Origin: Polyangiaceae bacterium
GTDB lineage: Bacteria > Myxococcota_A > Polyangia > Polyangiales > Polyangiaceae
Assembly: GCA_019637295.1 (NCBI GenBank)
Contig: JAHBVX010000005.1
Location: forward strand, 464,858-528,857
Reading direction: 5' to 3'
DNA length: 64,000 nt
Part shown: positions 1 through 10,449 of the stretch, piece after piece
Layout: each line of letters opens with the position of its first letter
Position numbering within the stretch: the first letter of the stretch is position 1
The notes under the pieces: model-generated
What the model was told of the DNA's origin: nothing
Databases searched by the model: none
What the model saw: only the letters and a program-made list of their open reading frames with translations
Made by a program: the position numbers and the translations under genes

Positions 1-2159
1 TCCTCGAGGGTGCTGGCGTGGCGCTCCTCGGTGGGGTCGAGGTCCGTCGCCTGCTCCAGCCGGAGCACCGCGCTCGATTCGTCCCCGCCCTTGGACAAGT
101 ACTCCGCCTCGGTGGCCAGCAGTACCGCCTGCTCCTTGGGCCGCGAGGTCAACTGCACGCGCTGCTGCACGGCGTTTGCCGCCAGATCCCACACCTGCGC
201 GGCGACGAAGCAGCGCTCTGCAGCCTCCCACAGCGAGGCATCTTGCCCGAGGGTAGCGGCCTCGCTGAACGCTTCGCCGGCCGAGACCAAGTCCCCGGCC
301 GCCTCGCGAAGGCCACCGAGCTTCTTGAACAGCTGCGCGCGACTGGCGTCGTCCTCGACCTCGGTGACGTTGTCGGCGATCGCCGCGGCTGCGAGATCCG
401 GACGCTCGCCGCGCTCGAACAGCTTCACGGCCGTGGCCAGCGCGGACTCGTCGCCCGGGGCGAGGTTGGCGATGCGGCCCCAGGCCTCTCCTGCCGCCAC
501 CGGGTCCTTGCGCTTCTGCTCGTGGAGCTTCGCGAGTTGCTTCTCCATCGAGATGCGCGCTTCGATGTCGGTCTCCTGCTCGGCGTCCTGCTCGAGCACC
601 GTGCACAGGTCGTCCCAACGCTGGGCCTTCTCGAGCAGCCGACGCAGCTGGGTCTTGGGACCATCTTCGCTCCGATCCGAGCTCGCGAGCTGCTTCCAGG
701 CGTAGATGGCGCCGTCGAGATCGCGCAGCTGTGTCTCGCACAACCCCGCGATCTCCCGCAGCCAACCGCGGCGCGCCTCGGCGTCGACTCCCGGCGTCTT
801 GGCCGCCGCGAGCAGCAGATCCCGCAGCTCGGCGTACTTGCGCGTCTGGCGCAAGTAGCCCTCCAGGAAGCCGATGGCGTCGGGGTTGATGGGATCGAGC
901 TCGACCACCTCGCGATACTTCTCGGCCGCCTCGTGCTTCTTGGTCTTGCGCACGAGCGCGTCGGCTGCGTCCAGCAGCGATCGCACCCGCTCGGGATTGG
1001 CGGCCTGAACCGGAGCGGGTGGTGGCGAGTCGTCGTCGAAGCGCTCCGAGTCCGGCTCGGGATCGTGGGACCGCACGGCCGCGTGCTCGGGCCGAGGCGC
1101 GGGCTGCGGCGCCGGAGCCGAGCCGGCGACGCGGCGCGCGTCCTCCGCGATGGCGCCGTGGGGACTGGCGGCTAGGTAGGCCGCCGCCTTGGGAGCCACC
1201 TCTCCCATCCGCGCGAGCTGCTCGCCGTAGTAGATGGCGAGCTGGATCGCGCGATCGTTGGCAGGCTCGAGTTCGAGCGCGCAGAGCGAGTACGAGAAGG
1301 CGTGCTCTCCGGGGTACTGCTCGGCGAGCGAGACGAAGATCTGCGCGCCCTCTTGGGCCTCCTGAGCATGCAGGGCCTCGCCCCGCTGCACGCGATCATA
1401 CAGCGCGGTGGCCAGCTCCTGCGCCAGGCTCGGATCCCGACCTTGGTCGATGGAGCCTGCGTGCCGCAGCGCCGCCGCAGCGCCCGCTAGGTCGCCGGCT
1501 TGGCGCCGCACGTCCGCTTCGTCCCGGTACAGCGCCACTTGGCGCTCCGGATCGTCCACCAGCCCGAGCTCGAGCGCGAAGTAGGGGATCGCGTCCGACC
1601 AGAGCGACTGGGACTTCAGCAGCTCCCGGGTCGAGTAGATGGCGTACTGGCTCGTTGGATCGTAGTCGAGCGCTCGCCGGAAGTTCTCGATCGCCTTGCG
1701 CGGCTGCTCGAGCGGCGCGTCGGCCCACAGCCGACCGAGCTCCTCGTGCAGGCCCGCCACGTGCGCCCGCATCTCGGGATCCTGCTGGGCCAGGGGTGAC
1801 AACGCCTTGGCGCGGCGCTCGAGCAACGCGACCAACGCCTTGGTGTCGCCTTTGTCGCGGTAGAGCTCCGCCAGCCGCTCCGCCGGTGCAGGCTGGGTCG
1901 GATCGCGGTCGATCGCGATCATCAAGGCGCGCGCGGCGCGATGAAGATCGTTCAAGGTATCCGCCCACACCTTGGCCGACTCGGTTAGCCAGTGACTCGC
2001 GAAGGCCGCGTCGCTCGTAGCCGTGCCCACCTTCTCCAGAAGCATCGCGTAGGAACGCGGATCGGTCTGGCCTGCAGCGTGGGCGTACGTGAGCGCGTCG
2101 TGGTCGTGCGGGTTCTGGACCAGGCGCTGTACCAGAGCGTCCATCTCGCGTGGGTCCAT
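1..2159 (-). CDS. TPR-repeat protein, C-terminus beyond window
   Basis: The reading frame runs without a stop from an ATG at 2159 to the left edge, so about 719 codons are visible and the C-terminus is missing. The protein begins MDPREMDALVQRLVQ and consists of alpha-helical repeats with the spacing of tetratricopeptide repeats (for example the stretch around the AEKYREVVELDPINPDA segment). No signal peptide or membrane segment is evident, so it is probably cytoplasmic. A Pro/Ala-rich linker splits two TPR blocks near the middle. Large TPR scaffolds starting like this are common in myxobacteria; their partner is unknown. It lies 110 bases downstream of the Ser/Thr kinase on the same strand and might be co-transcribed with it. 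No enzymatic role can be read. Confidence 0.8.
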   Translation of the reverse strand, partial: MDPREMDALVQRLVQNPHDHDALTYAHAAGQTDPRSYAMLLEKVGTATSDAAFASHWLTESAKVWADTLNDLHRAARALMIAIDRDPTQPAPAERLAELYRDKGDTKALVALLERRAKALSPLAQQDPEMRAHVAGLHEELGRLWADAPLEQPRKAIENFRRALDYDPTSQYAIYSTRELLKSQSLWSDAIPYFALELGLVDDPERQVALYRDEADVRRQAGDLAGAAAALRHAGSIDQGRDPSLAQELATALYDRVQRGEALHAQEAQEGAQIFVSLAEQYPGEHAFSYSLCALELEPANDRAIQLAIYYGEQLARMGEVAPKAAAYLAASPHGAIAEDARRVAGSAPAPQPAPRPEHAAVRSHDPEPDSERFDDDSPPPAPVQAANPERVRSLLDAADALVRKTKKHEAAEKYREVVELDPINPDAIGFLEGYLRQTRKYAELRDLLLAAAKTPGVDAEARRGWLREIAGLCETQLRDLDGAIYAWKQLASSDRSEDGPKTQLRRLLEKAQRWDDLCTVLEQDAEQETDIEARISMEKQLAKLHEQKRKDPVAAGEAWGRIANLAPGDESALATAVKLFERGERPDLAAAAIADNVTEVEDDASRAQLFKKLGGLREAAGDLVSAGEAFSEAATLGQDASLWEAAERCFVAAQVWDLAANAVQQRVQLTSRPKEQAVLLATEAEYLSKGGDESSAVLRLEQATDLDPTEERHASTLE

Positions 2160-2269
2160 CGCGGGACGGAAGCTAACACGCGGCCTCTCCGAGCCGCAAC
2201 GCGCTCTTCGCCTGACGGACAACTTCGTGATGCGCCGCTGCGGACGGGAAATTCAGCGGCAATTTGCCG

Positions 2270-3730
<1,461 letters not shown>

Positions 3731-3767
3731 GAGGGGCCCACTAAGTTAGGACACTTTGCGCCGACAT

Positions 3768-4766
3768 TCACCGCGGGACGCAGAGCAGGACGGCGATCTG
3801 GCCCGAGACGACCGGGCGACACGCCAAAGCGTCGGGGTTTCCGCAGTCGGAGTCCTCGCAGCAGGAGTCGGTGCACAGCGAGCCGATGCCGGTGAAGGCC
3901 TGGCAAAGTGAGGATTGACACTCGGCGCCGTCCTGACAGGGGCTGCCCACGGCCAAGGGTCCGGCTTCCGTGCCCATGTCCTTGCAGCCGCGGAGCCCCC
4001 GGGCCAGATCGTAGACGCAGGCCAGATCGGCCTGGCAGTCACTCTTCTTGCAGCACGGCCCGCTGCAGTAGCTCACCGTCGGCGTGGTGATGCACATCAA
4101 GTTGGTGCACTCGCCACCGGAGACGCAGCCCTGGGAGCCGACCACTCCGCTGCCGGTCGACGTCCCGCACATGAACCCCTGCCCGCCACCCAAGCCGGGG
4201 ATCGGCCGCAGCACGCAGGCCTGGCCGCTCGCGCACTCGGCGTTGCGGCAGCACACGTCTGCACACTTGCTGGCCTCGCACACGCCGGAGCGACAGTCGC
4301 TCGGGTCAGCGCACTGCGCGCCTCGCGGGCTCGAGCCGGGGGACCGCCCGAGCGCGACGGAGGGCAGACACAGGTTCACCCCGCCGGCCGTGGGCGCACA
4401 CACGTTGACGGTCTCCGCGCACGCCTCCGAGCCGCAGCAGCTGCGGGTGCAGAAGCGAGGTCCAGAGAAGCCGAGGGTGGCCGGGTCCACGCAGAACAGC
4501 CCCGGCGCGCACGGCGCGTCCTGACACAGCTGACCGATACCCGAGCTGCCAGCGTCCGCCACGCAAATCCCGCCCGCGCAGGGCGCGCAGGCGCCGGCCG
4601 TGCAGCGCTCTCCCAGCGGGCAGGCCGGCGGCCCGATGGCACCTTCCTGCGAACACAGCACTTGCTCGAGCTCGCTGGGCACCAGCAGGCTGCAGGCTGC
4701 GATCAGCGCGCTCACCAGCACGGAGGCCGAGGCTCGAAGGCCAAGGGTCGCCGCGCCACGCTTCAA
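3768..4766 (-). CDS. Cys-rich lipoprotein
   Basis: I start this gene at a TTG (4766-4764) whose last two bases lie in the stop codon of the upstream TPR gene (TTGA overlap), because this gives a clean lipoprotein signal: a basic n-region, a hydrophobic stretch and lipobox LIAAC. The mature protein (about 300 residues) contains many repeated Cys modules of the form CxxxxxCxxGxC and CC, resembling the Dickkopf-like Cys repeats common in myxobacterial surface proteins. It is probably disulfide-bonded and anchored in the outer membrane. No enzyme motif is visible. The frame stays open upstream of the TTG, but that stretch is antisense-type GC noise overlapping the TPR gene. Confidence 0.78.
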   Translation of the reverse strand: MKRGAATLGLRASASVLVSALIAACSLLVPSELEQVLCSQEGAIGPPACPLGERCTAGACAPCAGGICVADAGSSGIGQLCQDAPCAPGLFCVDPATLGFSGPRFCTRSCCGSEACAETVNVCAPTAGGVNLCLPSVALGRSPGSSPRGAQCADPSDCRSGVCEASKCADVCCRNAECASGQACVLRPIPGLGGGQGFMCGTSTGSGVVGSQGCVSGGECTNLMCITTPTVSYCSGPCCKKSDCQADLACVYDLARGLRGCKDMGTEAGPLAVGSPCQDGAECQSSLCQAFTGIGSLCTDSCCEDSDCGNPDALACRPVVSGQIAVLLCVPR

Positions 4767-5545
4767 AAGGTCACCCCCGCGGTGAGCGACACGCGACCAC
4801 GGCCGATCGCCGCGCTTGCCTGCGCTCCCCCGGGAGTCTGTGGCCGGCCGAAGTAGAGCCAGGCCGTCGCCCCCGCCGAGAGCGCGCTGACCAGCAGCGC
4901 CACGTCGGCCACGACGGCGTGGCTGTGGGCCCGGTCGGCCCGAGCCTGTAGCTCCCCCACGGAGCGGCTCGGTCCGGTGCGCTCCGACGCGGAGGGCGCC
5001 TCGGACAGCGCGCGTACCCCGAACACCACGCCCACCGCCGCCGCGACCACGGCTGCGCTCCCGGCAGCGATGGTCAGCCCGTCGAGGCGTCCGTGAGGCA
5101 CGGCGCCGCGATCCTTGGGCTCGCCCGGCGCGGGCACGACGCGGTCCGCCGCGCCGGGAGGGTCGGCGGCGTCCGGGTCGCGGGTGAGATCGCCCTTGGC
5201 GCCTTCGAGCCGCTCGAGCATGCGGTCGACCCGCTCGAGCTCCGTCGGATCCGTCTCCATCTCGCGATAGCGCCTGAAGTGTTTGATCGCCGAGTCGATC
5301 TCGCCGAGCTTCTCGAACACCATGCCGAGGTTGTACTCGAGGTCCTTGCCGCTGGGGTCGTAGCGAATGGCGCGCTCGAGCTCGCTGACCGCGTCGCGGT
5401 AAGCACCGCGTTTGTACGCTTCCTGCGCGCGCTCGAAGTGTCGTTGCGCCCGCTCGACGTCCGCCGGATCCGTGGGCGCCGCCCACGCACCGCCGGTCAG
5501 TTGGAACAGACAGGCGAAGACCGAGACGAACAGCAGCCGGTGCAT
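4763..5545 (-). CDS. TPR protein with signal peptide and C-terminal membrane segments
   Basis: Begins MHRLLFVSVFACLFQ, a good signal peptide ending near GGAWAA; the open frame upstream would run into the divergent promoter region, so the ATG at 5545 is preferred. Residues about 30-110 hold two to three TPR units (AQRHFERAQEAYKRGAY and following). A Pro-rich linker and two hydrophobic segments follow (around IAAGSAAVVAAAVGVVFG and VADVALLVSALSAGATAW), which suggests a membrane anchor with periplasmic TPRs. Small proteins of this layout are widespread in Polyangiales and have no assigned role. It is translationally coupled to the downstream Cys-rich lipoprotein. Confidence 0.8.
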   Translation of the reverse strand: MHRLLFVSVFACLFQLTGGAWAAPTDPADVERAQRHFERAQEAYKRGAYRDAVSELERAIRYDPSGKDLEYNLGMVFEKLGEIDSAIKHFRRYREMETDPTELERVDRMLERLEGAKGDLTRDPDAADPPGAADRVVPAPGEPKDRGAVPHGRLDGLTIAAGSAAVVAAAVGVVFGVRALSEAPSASERTGPSRSVGELQARADRAHSHAVVADVALLVSALSAGATAWLYFGRPQTPGGAQASAAIGRGRVSLTAGVTF

Positions 5546-5616
5546 GAGCAGCCGCACGATAGCGTAAGTTCGGTCCGGCGCGTGCGTTGTCCGAGGGTCA
5601 CCCGAGGAGACCACAC

Positions 5617-6228
5617 ATGCTTCGCCCCATTCCGATCCTGACTTTGGCCGCGCTTTGTCTGCTCTGGTCGGCGGCTGCCGGCGCACAGCCCTTCGCCGAG
5701 CCCATCGAGCCGCACCCGACCCCACGCGACGGAGGCTACGAGCCCTACGCTGCGCCGCCCGAGCCCGAGTTCCTGCCCCGCTCGGCGGTGCGCATCCACA
5801 CGGGCCCGAGCCTGCGCGTGGACGAGCGCTCCCCGCAGGGTGGTCTGTTCGCAGCCATCGATGTCGGCGAGAAGGCCGCCGGGGTGCGCGCTAGCGGGAC
5901 TTGGGTGCGGGTCGGGTCCGACGGGGGGCTGGCGCAGTACGCTGCCGAGCTCTGGATCGACTTCGGCCACGACCGCAGGCTGCACCCCATCCTCGGAGCG
6001 GGCGCGGGCGTCGCGCGGCTCGAGCGCGCCTCGGCGTCCGGGCTCGAGTCGCGCAGCGTCGGGGTGGGGGTGCTGCGAGGAGCCCTCGAGTACGTGCTCC
6101 CGGTGAGCGGCACGGACGCCCGCGCGGGGCTCGAGGTGCTCGGCGCCGTCCCCGCCATCGCGGCGGAGAACGCCGGCGACCCCAAGCCCTGGCTGCTGAT
6201 CAGCGCAACCGTCGGCGTGGGATTCTGA
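5617..6228 (+). CDS. secreted or outer-membrane protein, beta-rich
   Basis: 203 residues from ATG 5617, preceded by a purine-rich GAGGAGA ribosome site. The first 22 residues form a signal peptide (LTLAALCLLWSAAAGAQP). The mature part is acidic and Pro-rich, then contains alternating hydrophobic/polar stretches with glycine turns and ends in ...VGVGF, a terminal aromatic residue as in many outer-membrane beta-barrels. No family is recognised. It is divergent from the TPR gene with 71 bases between starts, so a shared promoter region is likely. Confidence 0.7.
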   Translation: MLRPIPILTLAALCLLWSAAAGAQPFAEPIEPHPTPRDGGYEPYAAPPEPEFLPRSAVRIHTGPSLRVDERSPQGGLFAAIDVGEKAAGVRASGTWVRVGSDGGLAQYAAELWIDFGHDRRLHPILGAGAGVARLERASASGLESRSVGVGVLRGALEYVLPVSGTDARAGLEVLGAVPAIAAENAGDPKPWLLISATVGVGF

Positions 6229-6270
6229 CCCCGGCTGCCGCCGGAGGCGCCGTGGACTATACTCAGGCGC

Positions 6271-7179
6271 GTGCCCCCCGAGCCGCCCCTGGTCGATCCC
6301 TACGCTGGAGGGGCGCCCGTCGAGGCGCGCGAGGCAGGCGGGGCCAGCGGGCTGGCGGTGGCCTCGCTGGTCAGCGCGGTGCTCGGTTTCGTCTGCGTGC
6401 CGCTGCTCGGCGGCGTGCTGGCGTTGATCCTGGGCGCGGCGGCGCGGGGCGAGAGCGTCCGCGAGAGTCGCGGCGGGGCGCGCATGGCCACCGCGGCGAT
6501 GGTGCTCGGCGGGCTGAACGTGCTCGGCTCGATCGCGGCGGTGGTCGCGCTGATGCTGTGGACGATGCCCGGCTCGCTGGCGGCGCCGCCAGCGCCGCCG
6601 CCCCGCGCCTTCGGTCCCCCGCCCGGCCCGCCCTCTCCCCTGCTCGCTCCCCCCATGGCTCCGCCGGTCGCGCCCGACGCCGGGGCGACCGGGCCGATCG
6701 CCTCCGTCGACACCGGGACGGTCAGCACGGACATCGGCCGAATCACGTTGGTCGACGTGGACCGAGACTCGGGCACCCTGCGGCAGATCCTCGCCGAGGA
6801 GCAGGCCAACGCGGAGCGCCGCGGACAGCGCCTGGTGCTGTGGACCGTGGTGTCGGACTGCCAACCCTGCAGCGGCGTGGCCGCCTCTCTGCCGGACGAG
6901 CGCATGCAGCGCGCGCTCGGTGGGGTCCGGCTGGTACGCGTGAGCGTGCGTGACTTCCTGCTCGAGCTGAGCGCGGTCGGCGTGCCCACCGACAAGATCC
7001 CGGGCTTCGCGTTGATGAGCAAGAGCGGGCGCCCCCAGGACTACGTTCACGGGGGCGAGTGGGACGAGGACATCGCCAAGAACATCGCCCCGGTGCTCGG
7101 CCAGTTCATGACCGGTTCCCTCAGCAAGCGACGCGACCCCTGGCAGGGGGTGCGCCGGGACGACGAAACGACCCTCTGA
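6271..7179 (+). CDS. DUF4190-type membrane protein fused to thioredoxin-like domain
   Basis: 302 residues from a GTG start. Two membrane helices at about 28-56 and 74-98 match the small DUF4190 unit (SGLAVASLVSAVLGF, then LGGVLALILG). A Pro-rich linker (about 103-137) leads to a thioredoxin-fold-like domain at about 155-285 with a CQPC pair at 197-200 and a later cis-Pro-like IPGFAL. The domain probably faces the periplasm, where CxxC could act in disulfide exchange. The fold call is inferred from the motif order, not from strong identity. It is followed after 112 bases by the pseudokinase gene that opens the MCE locus. Confidence 0.72.
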   Translation: MPPEPPLVDPYAGGAPVEAREAGGASGLAVASLVSAVLGFVCVPLLGGVLALILGAAARGESVRESRGGARMATAAMVLGGLNVLGSIAAVVALMLWTMPGSLAAPPAPPPRAFGPPPGPPSPLLAPPMAPPVAPDAGATGPIASVDTGTVSTDIGRITLVDVDRDSGTLRQILAEEQANAERRGQRLVLWTVVSDCQPCSGVAASLPDERMQRALGGVRLVRVSVRDFLLELSAVGVPTDKIPGFALMSKSGRPQDYVHGGEWDEDIAKNIAPVLGQFMTGSLSKRRDPWQGVRRDDETTL

Positions 7180-7291
7180 GCGCGGTCTCACCGCAGCCCC
7201 AACCCGCAGGCCCGGAAAAATGGCCGGCCCGAGCCGCCAGCCGACAGCAGTCGCCGAACGCCGGGCGGTGAGGTAGACTCCTGCGCCTCTC

Positions 7292-8854
7292 ATGTCCAGC
7301 GCGCAACGAATCGGCACACCGCTGCCGGTGGGAGCCACCATCCGCCCGGGCACGCTTCGAGCCCGCCTCGAAGAGTCCCGCGCCCAGGGCCGAGCCGCTA
7401 CGCTCAAAGAGGCGATCGGGATCATCGTGCCGCTCGCCATCGGCGTGGCGGAGCGCCACGAGGCGGGACAGTCCCTCTACCTCCACCCCTCCTGCGTCGT
7501 CCTCGGTCCGGACGGCCAGGTTCACGTCGCCCCGGAGTTGGCCCTCGTTCCCCCGCTCCTGCCGCGGGACAAGGCGTGCATGGCGCCCGAAGAGCGCCAG
7601 GGGCGTCCTGGCAACGCCCGCGCCAGCGTGTACGCCCTCGGCGCCATGCTGTACGAGCTGGTCACCAGCGAGACCGTCGCTCCCGGCATGCGACGACCCA
7701 CCGAGGTGAATCCGGCGCTGCCCGCCGAGCTCGAGGTCATCCTCAGCAAGGCGCTGGTCGCCGATCCCAGCCATCGCCCAGACGATCTCCGCGCACTGGC
7801 GCAGGCGTTCCACCACCTCGCGCCCACCGGCAGCATCGCGCCGCCCGCTGCGGACGAGAGCCACCTCGACAAGGACGGCGACTTCGCGGTGGATATCAGC
7901 CTCTCGATGTTGCCACCCGCACCGTCGAAGCCCTTCGCGACCGCGGCGCTGGGGAGTCCCTATGACATCTCCGTCACCAACGCGCAGGTTCCGGCGGCCA
8001 AGAGTGACTCGACCACGCAGCTCGCCGAGCTCAAGGCGCGGCTCGAGCGCGACAAGCGTCCTCGCTACGTAGTGATCAAGGACGGCATGGACCACGGCCC
8101 CTTCAGCGCGGTCGAGCTCTTGCAGCAGATCGCGAGCCACACCTTCGTCGACGCCGACGTCCTGCGCGACGCGTTCAGCAAGGACGAGCGGGCGATCAAG
8201 GACTGGGACGAGTTCGCACCCTTCGCCGAGCAGTCTCGGCTGCACCGCGACATCAAGGCCGAGAAGGCCGCGCTCGAACGCACGGTGGTGCAGGAGCGCA
8301 AGAGCACGACGAGCAAAGCGCTGTTCGGCACGGCCGCGGTGGGCGCACTGCTGGCCCTGGCCGCGGTCTGGTTCTTGACCCAGCGGGGCGAGAAGACCGA
8401 CGAGATCGCCGTGCACGGCGAGACCGTCACCAACATCGAGACCGACGCCGGCCTGAAGGTACCGAAGACGGCCCGCAAGACCGGAGGAGGCCGCGGCGGG
8501 GTCGTGGGCGTGAGCAACGGCATCCCCATCCTGGCGGGTGGGACCAGCTGCGAGGGCGCGCTGGCGGCGTACAACGAAGAGATGACGATCGGTGGCGGCA
8601 AGGGGCAGGCGGATCTGACCGCCGGTCAGTACGGCTCCATCCTCAACCGCGGCAACTACTTCGCCCACTGCGGCGTGCCCGGCGACATGGAAGTGCACAT
8701 CTGCGCCGCGGTGCAGAACGGTCGCGCGGTGGGCGTCACGGTGCGAACCGTCCCGAACAATCCGGGCATCTCGTCGTGCGTCTCGGGCGGCGTGCGCGGG
8801 CTGTCGTTCCCCAGCCATCCCAAGCTGGACGTGACTCGCACGGCGTTCAAGTGA
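7292..8854 (+). CDS. pseudokinase-GYF-like membrane protein
   Basis: 520 residues. Residues about 40-178 match the C-lobe of bacterial Ser/Thr kinases (SVYALGAMLYELVT, then LSKALVADPSHRPDDL), but the HRD region reads LHPSCVVLGPDG and DFG is missing, so it should not phosphorylate. A GYF-like unit (YVVIKDGMDHGPFSAVELL) covers about 258-315, a membrane helix about 343-363. The periplasmic C-terminus (about 425-520) resembles the TonB/AgmX-type terminal domain seen in myxobacterial proteins, ending with FPSHPKLDVTRTAFK. Its stop overlaps the SctJ-like gene start by 4 bases (GTGA), so the two are very probably co-expressed. A regulatory or scaffold role in the adjoining MCE locus is inference. 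Confidence 0.82.
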   Translation: MSSAQRIGTPLPVGATIRPGTLRARLEESRAQGRAATLKEAIGIIVPLAIGVAERHEAGQSLYLHPSCVVLGPDGQVHVAPELALVPPLLPRDKACMAPEERQGRPGNARASVYALGAMLYELVTSETVAPGMRRPTEVNPALPAELEVILSKALVADPSHRPDDLRALAQAFHHLAPTGSIAPPAADESHLDKDGDFAVDISLSMLPPAPSKPFATAALGSPYDISVTNAQVPAAKSDSTTQLAELKARLERDKRPRYVVIKDGMDHGPFSAVELLQQIASHTFVDADVLRDAFSKDERAIKDWDEFAPFAEQSRLHRDIKAEKAALERTVVQERKSTTSKALFGTAAVGALLALAAVWFLTQRGEKTDEIAVHGETVTNIETDAGLKVPKTARKTGGGRGGVVGVSNGIPILAGGTSCEGALAAYNEEMTIGGGKGQADLTAGQYGSILNRGNYFAHCGVPGDMEVHICAAVQNGRAVGVTVRTVPNNPGISSCVSGGVRGLSFPSHPKLDVTRTAFK

Positions 8855-9669
8855 AGAAGCGCCGGTGGGAGACGTCGTCGGGCGGGGTGCTCCCGCCGCT
8901 GCTGTGCGCCCTGGCCAGCTGGGGCTGCAGCGTGCCCATCTCGGCCGGTCTCGAAGACGGCGACGCCAACCGCGTGCTGGTGGCCCTGGAGACCGGAGGC
9001 GTCGCGGCGAGCAAAGAAGAAGACCCGGCAGCCGAGGGGCGCTTTCGCGTCAGCGTCGGACGCGACGACGCCTCCACCGCGGTGCTCATCCTGCAGCAGG
9101 AGAATCTGCCGCCCTCCCCCGCGCCCGGGGTCCTGGCGTCGCTCGGAGAGAGCTCGCTCGTCCCGAGCCGCACCGCCGAGCACGCGAAGCTGATCGTCGG
9201 TACGGCGGGTGACCTCGAGCAGAGCCTGCGCGGCGTCGAGGGCGTGCTGGCGGCCCGAGTCCACCTGGCCGTGCCCACCCGCGGGCCCCTGGGGGACGAG
9301 CCGAGCACGCCGCCCACGGCCAGCGTGCTCTTGCGTCATCGCGGCGCCACGCCACCGCTCTCCGCTCTGGACGTGCAGCGCCTGATCGCTGGCGCGGTGT
9401 TGGGCCTGGACGAGAAGAACGTGTCCGTCGTGATGACCCCGGTCTCGCACGCCGCCAAGCTGCCCGATCGCGAGCTCTCCCGCCTGGGCCCCATCACCGT
9501 GACCCGCGGAAGCCTCACACCGCTCCGACTCGTGGTTGCGGTGGGGCTGCTGTTCAACGTGGCGCTCGTCACGTTGCTCGCCTTGCTGTGGTCGCGCATG
9601 CGCAGGACCGCGCAAGCGCTGGAGACCGCACTCACGGCGGGCGACGGGGCGGCGAGAGACGGCCGGTGA
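8851..9669 (+). CDS. SctJ/FliF-family ring protein (orphan)
   Basis: 272 residues from a GTG that overlaps the previous stop. An N-terminal hydrophobic stretch ends LASWGC, a weak lipobox. Residues 33-88 (GLEDGDANRVLVALETGG ... LQQENLP) and 108-195 (GVEGVLAARVHLAVP, TASVLLRHRG, GLDEKNVSVVMTP) match the two ring-building domains of SctJ/YscJ and FliF. A membrane helix lies at about 226-248 with a basic cytoplasmic end, as in SctJ. In type III systems this protein forms the inner-membrane/periplasmic ring. No other secretion or flagellar gene is in the window. The gene is coupled on both sides: GTGA with the pseudokinase before it and GTGA with the MlaF-type ATPase after it. Confidence 0.88.
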   Translation: MKKRRWETSSGGVLPPLLCALASWGCSVPISAGLEDGDANRVLVALETGGVAASKEEDPAAEGRFRVSVGRDDASTAVLILQQENLPPSPAPGVLASLGESSLVPSRTAEHAKLIVGTAGDLEQSLRGVEGVLAARVHLAVPTRGPLGDEPSTPPTASVLLRHRGATPPLSALDVQRLIAGAVLGLDEKNVSVVMTPVSHAAKLPDRELSRLGPITVTRGSLTPLRLVVAVGLLFNVALVTLLALLWSRMRRTAQALETALTAGDGAARDGR

Positions 9670-10400
9670 TCGAGCTCTCTGGCGTCACCAAGAGCTTCGG
9701 ACGCCCGGTACTGCGCGGAATCGACCTACGAATACCCGAGGGGTGTCTGTACGGGCTCATCGGGCCGGGAGCCGCCGGCAAGAGCGTACTGCTCAAGATC
9801 ATCACCGGGCTGGTGCGACCAGACACGGGCCGCGTGTCCATCGATGGACGCAACATCCTGACGATGACGGACCTCGAGCTTCAGGAGTTCCGCAAGCGAA
9901 TCGGCATGCTGTTTCAGAACAACGCGCTGTTCGACTTCTTGAACGTGGCGGACAACATCGCGTTCCCCCTGCGCCGTCTGTTCGACCTGCCCGAGCACGA
10001 GATCCAGCAGCGCGTGGCGGAGCGCCTCGCCTGCGTGTCGTTGCCGGGCTTCGAGGACCGCTTGCCCGCCGGGCTCTCGGGTGGACAGAAGAAGCGCATT
10101 GGCGTCGCGCGCGCCACCGTGGCTCAGGCGCCGATCGTGCTGTACGACGAGCCGGCCGCGGGTCTCGATCCGGTCACCAGCCAGAAGATCTTCGACCTCT
10201 TGCGCGCGGAGCAGCGGGCGGCGAACGCGACGGTGGTGATGGTGTCGAGCGACCTGGACCGACTACTGACGGTCACCGATCGCGTCGGCATGATGCTCAA
10301 GGGGCGCCTCATCTTCGACGGCACCACCGCGGAGGCCTACGCGTCCGAGGATCCGTACGTCTATCAGTTCGTGCACGGCATCCCGGAGGGACCGCTGTGA
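9666..10400 (+). CDS. MlaF-type ABC ATPase A, switch His absent
   Basis: 244 residues from GTG 9666, overlapping the ring-protein stop. It matches the ATPases of MCE lipid transporters (MlaF/Mkl/Ttg2A). Walker A GPGAAGKS at 33-40, Q-loop Gln84, intact signature LSGGQ at 137-141, Walker B with Asp161-Glu162, D-loop GLDP. The switch (H-loop) histidine is replaced: VSSD instead of VSHD, Ser at 195. Without it this subunit's own ATP site should hydrolyse poorly. The two MlaE-type permease genes follow. The partner ATPase (13062-13805) has the reciprocal defect in its signature motif, which points to a heterodimer. Confidence 0.93.
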   Translation: MIELSGVTKSFGRPVLRGIDLRIPEGCLYGLIGPGAAGKSVLLKIITGLVRPDTGRVSIDGRNILTMTDLELQEFRKRIGMLFQNNALFDFLNVADNIAFPLRRLFDLPEHEIQQRVAERLACVSLPGFEDRLPAGLSGGQKKRIGVARATVAQAPIVLYDEPAAGLDPVTSQKIFDLLRAEQRAANATVVMVSSDLDRLLTVTDRVGMMLKGRLIFDGTTAEAYASEDPYVYQFVHGIPEGPL

Positions 10401-10449
10401 GCCGCTTGCCGCCGACACCGGCCCCGGGCCATGCTGCGCGCGGTCCTCG

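Noticed and set aside
5497..7440. Long minus-strand open frame opposite 5.6-7.4 kb
   Set aside because: It is antisense to the genes at 5617 and 6271, which have signal peptides, ribosome sites and domains; its own sequence is low-complexity.
8851..9669. SctJ/FliF homologue taken as evidence of a type III secretion system or flagellum
   Set aside because: No export gate, ATPase (SctN/FliI), needle or secretin gene is visible, and the neighbours are MCE transporter genes.
9666..10400. ATPase A seen as a pseudogene because its switch His is missing
   Set aside because: The rest is intact, and the complementary change in ATPase B makes functional asymmetry more likely than decay.
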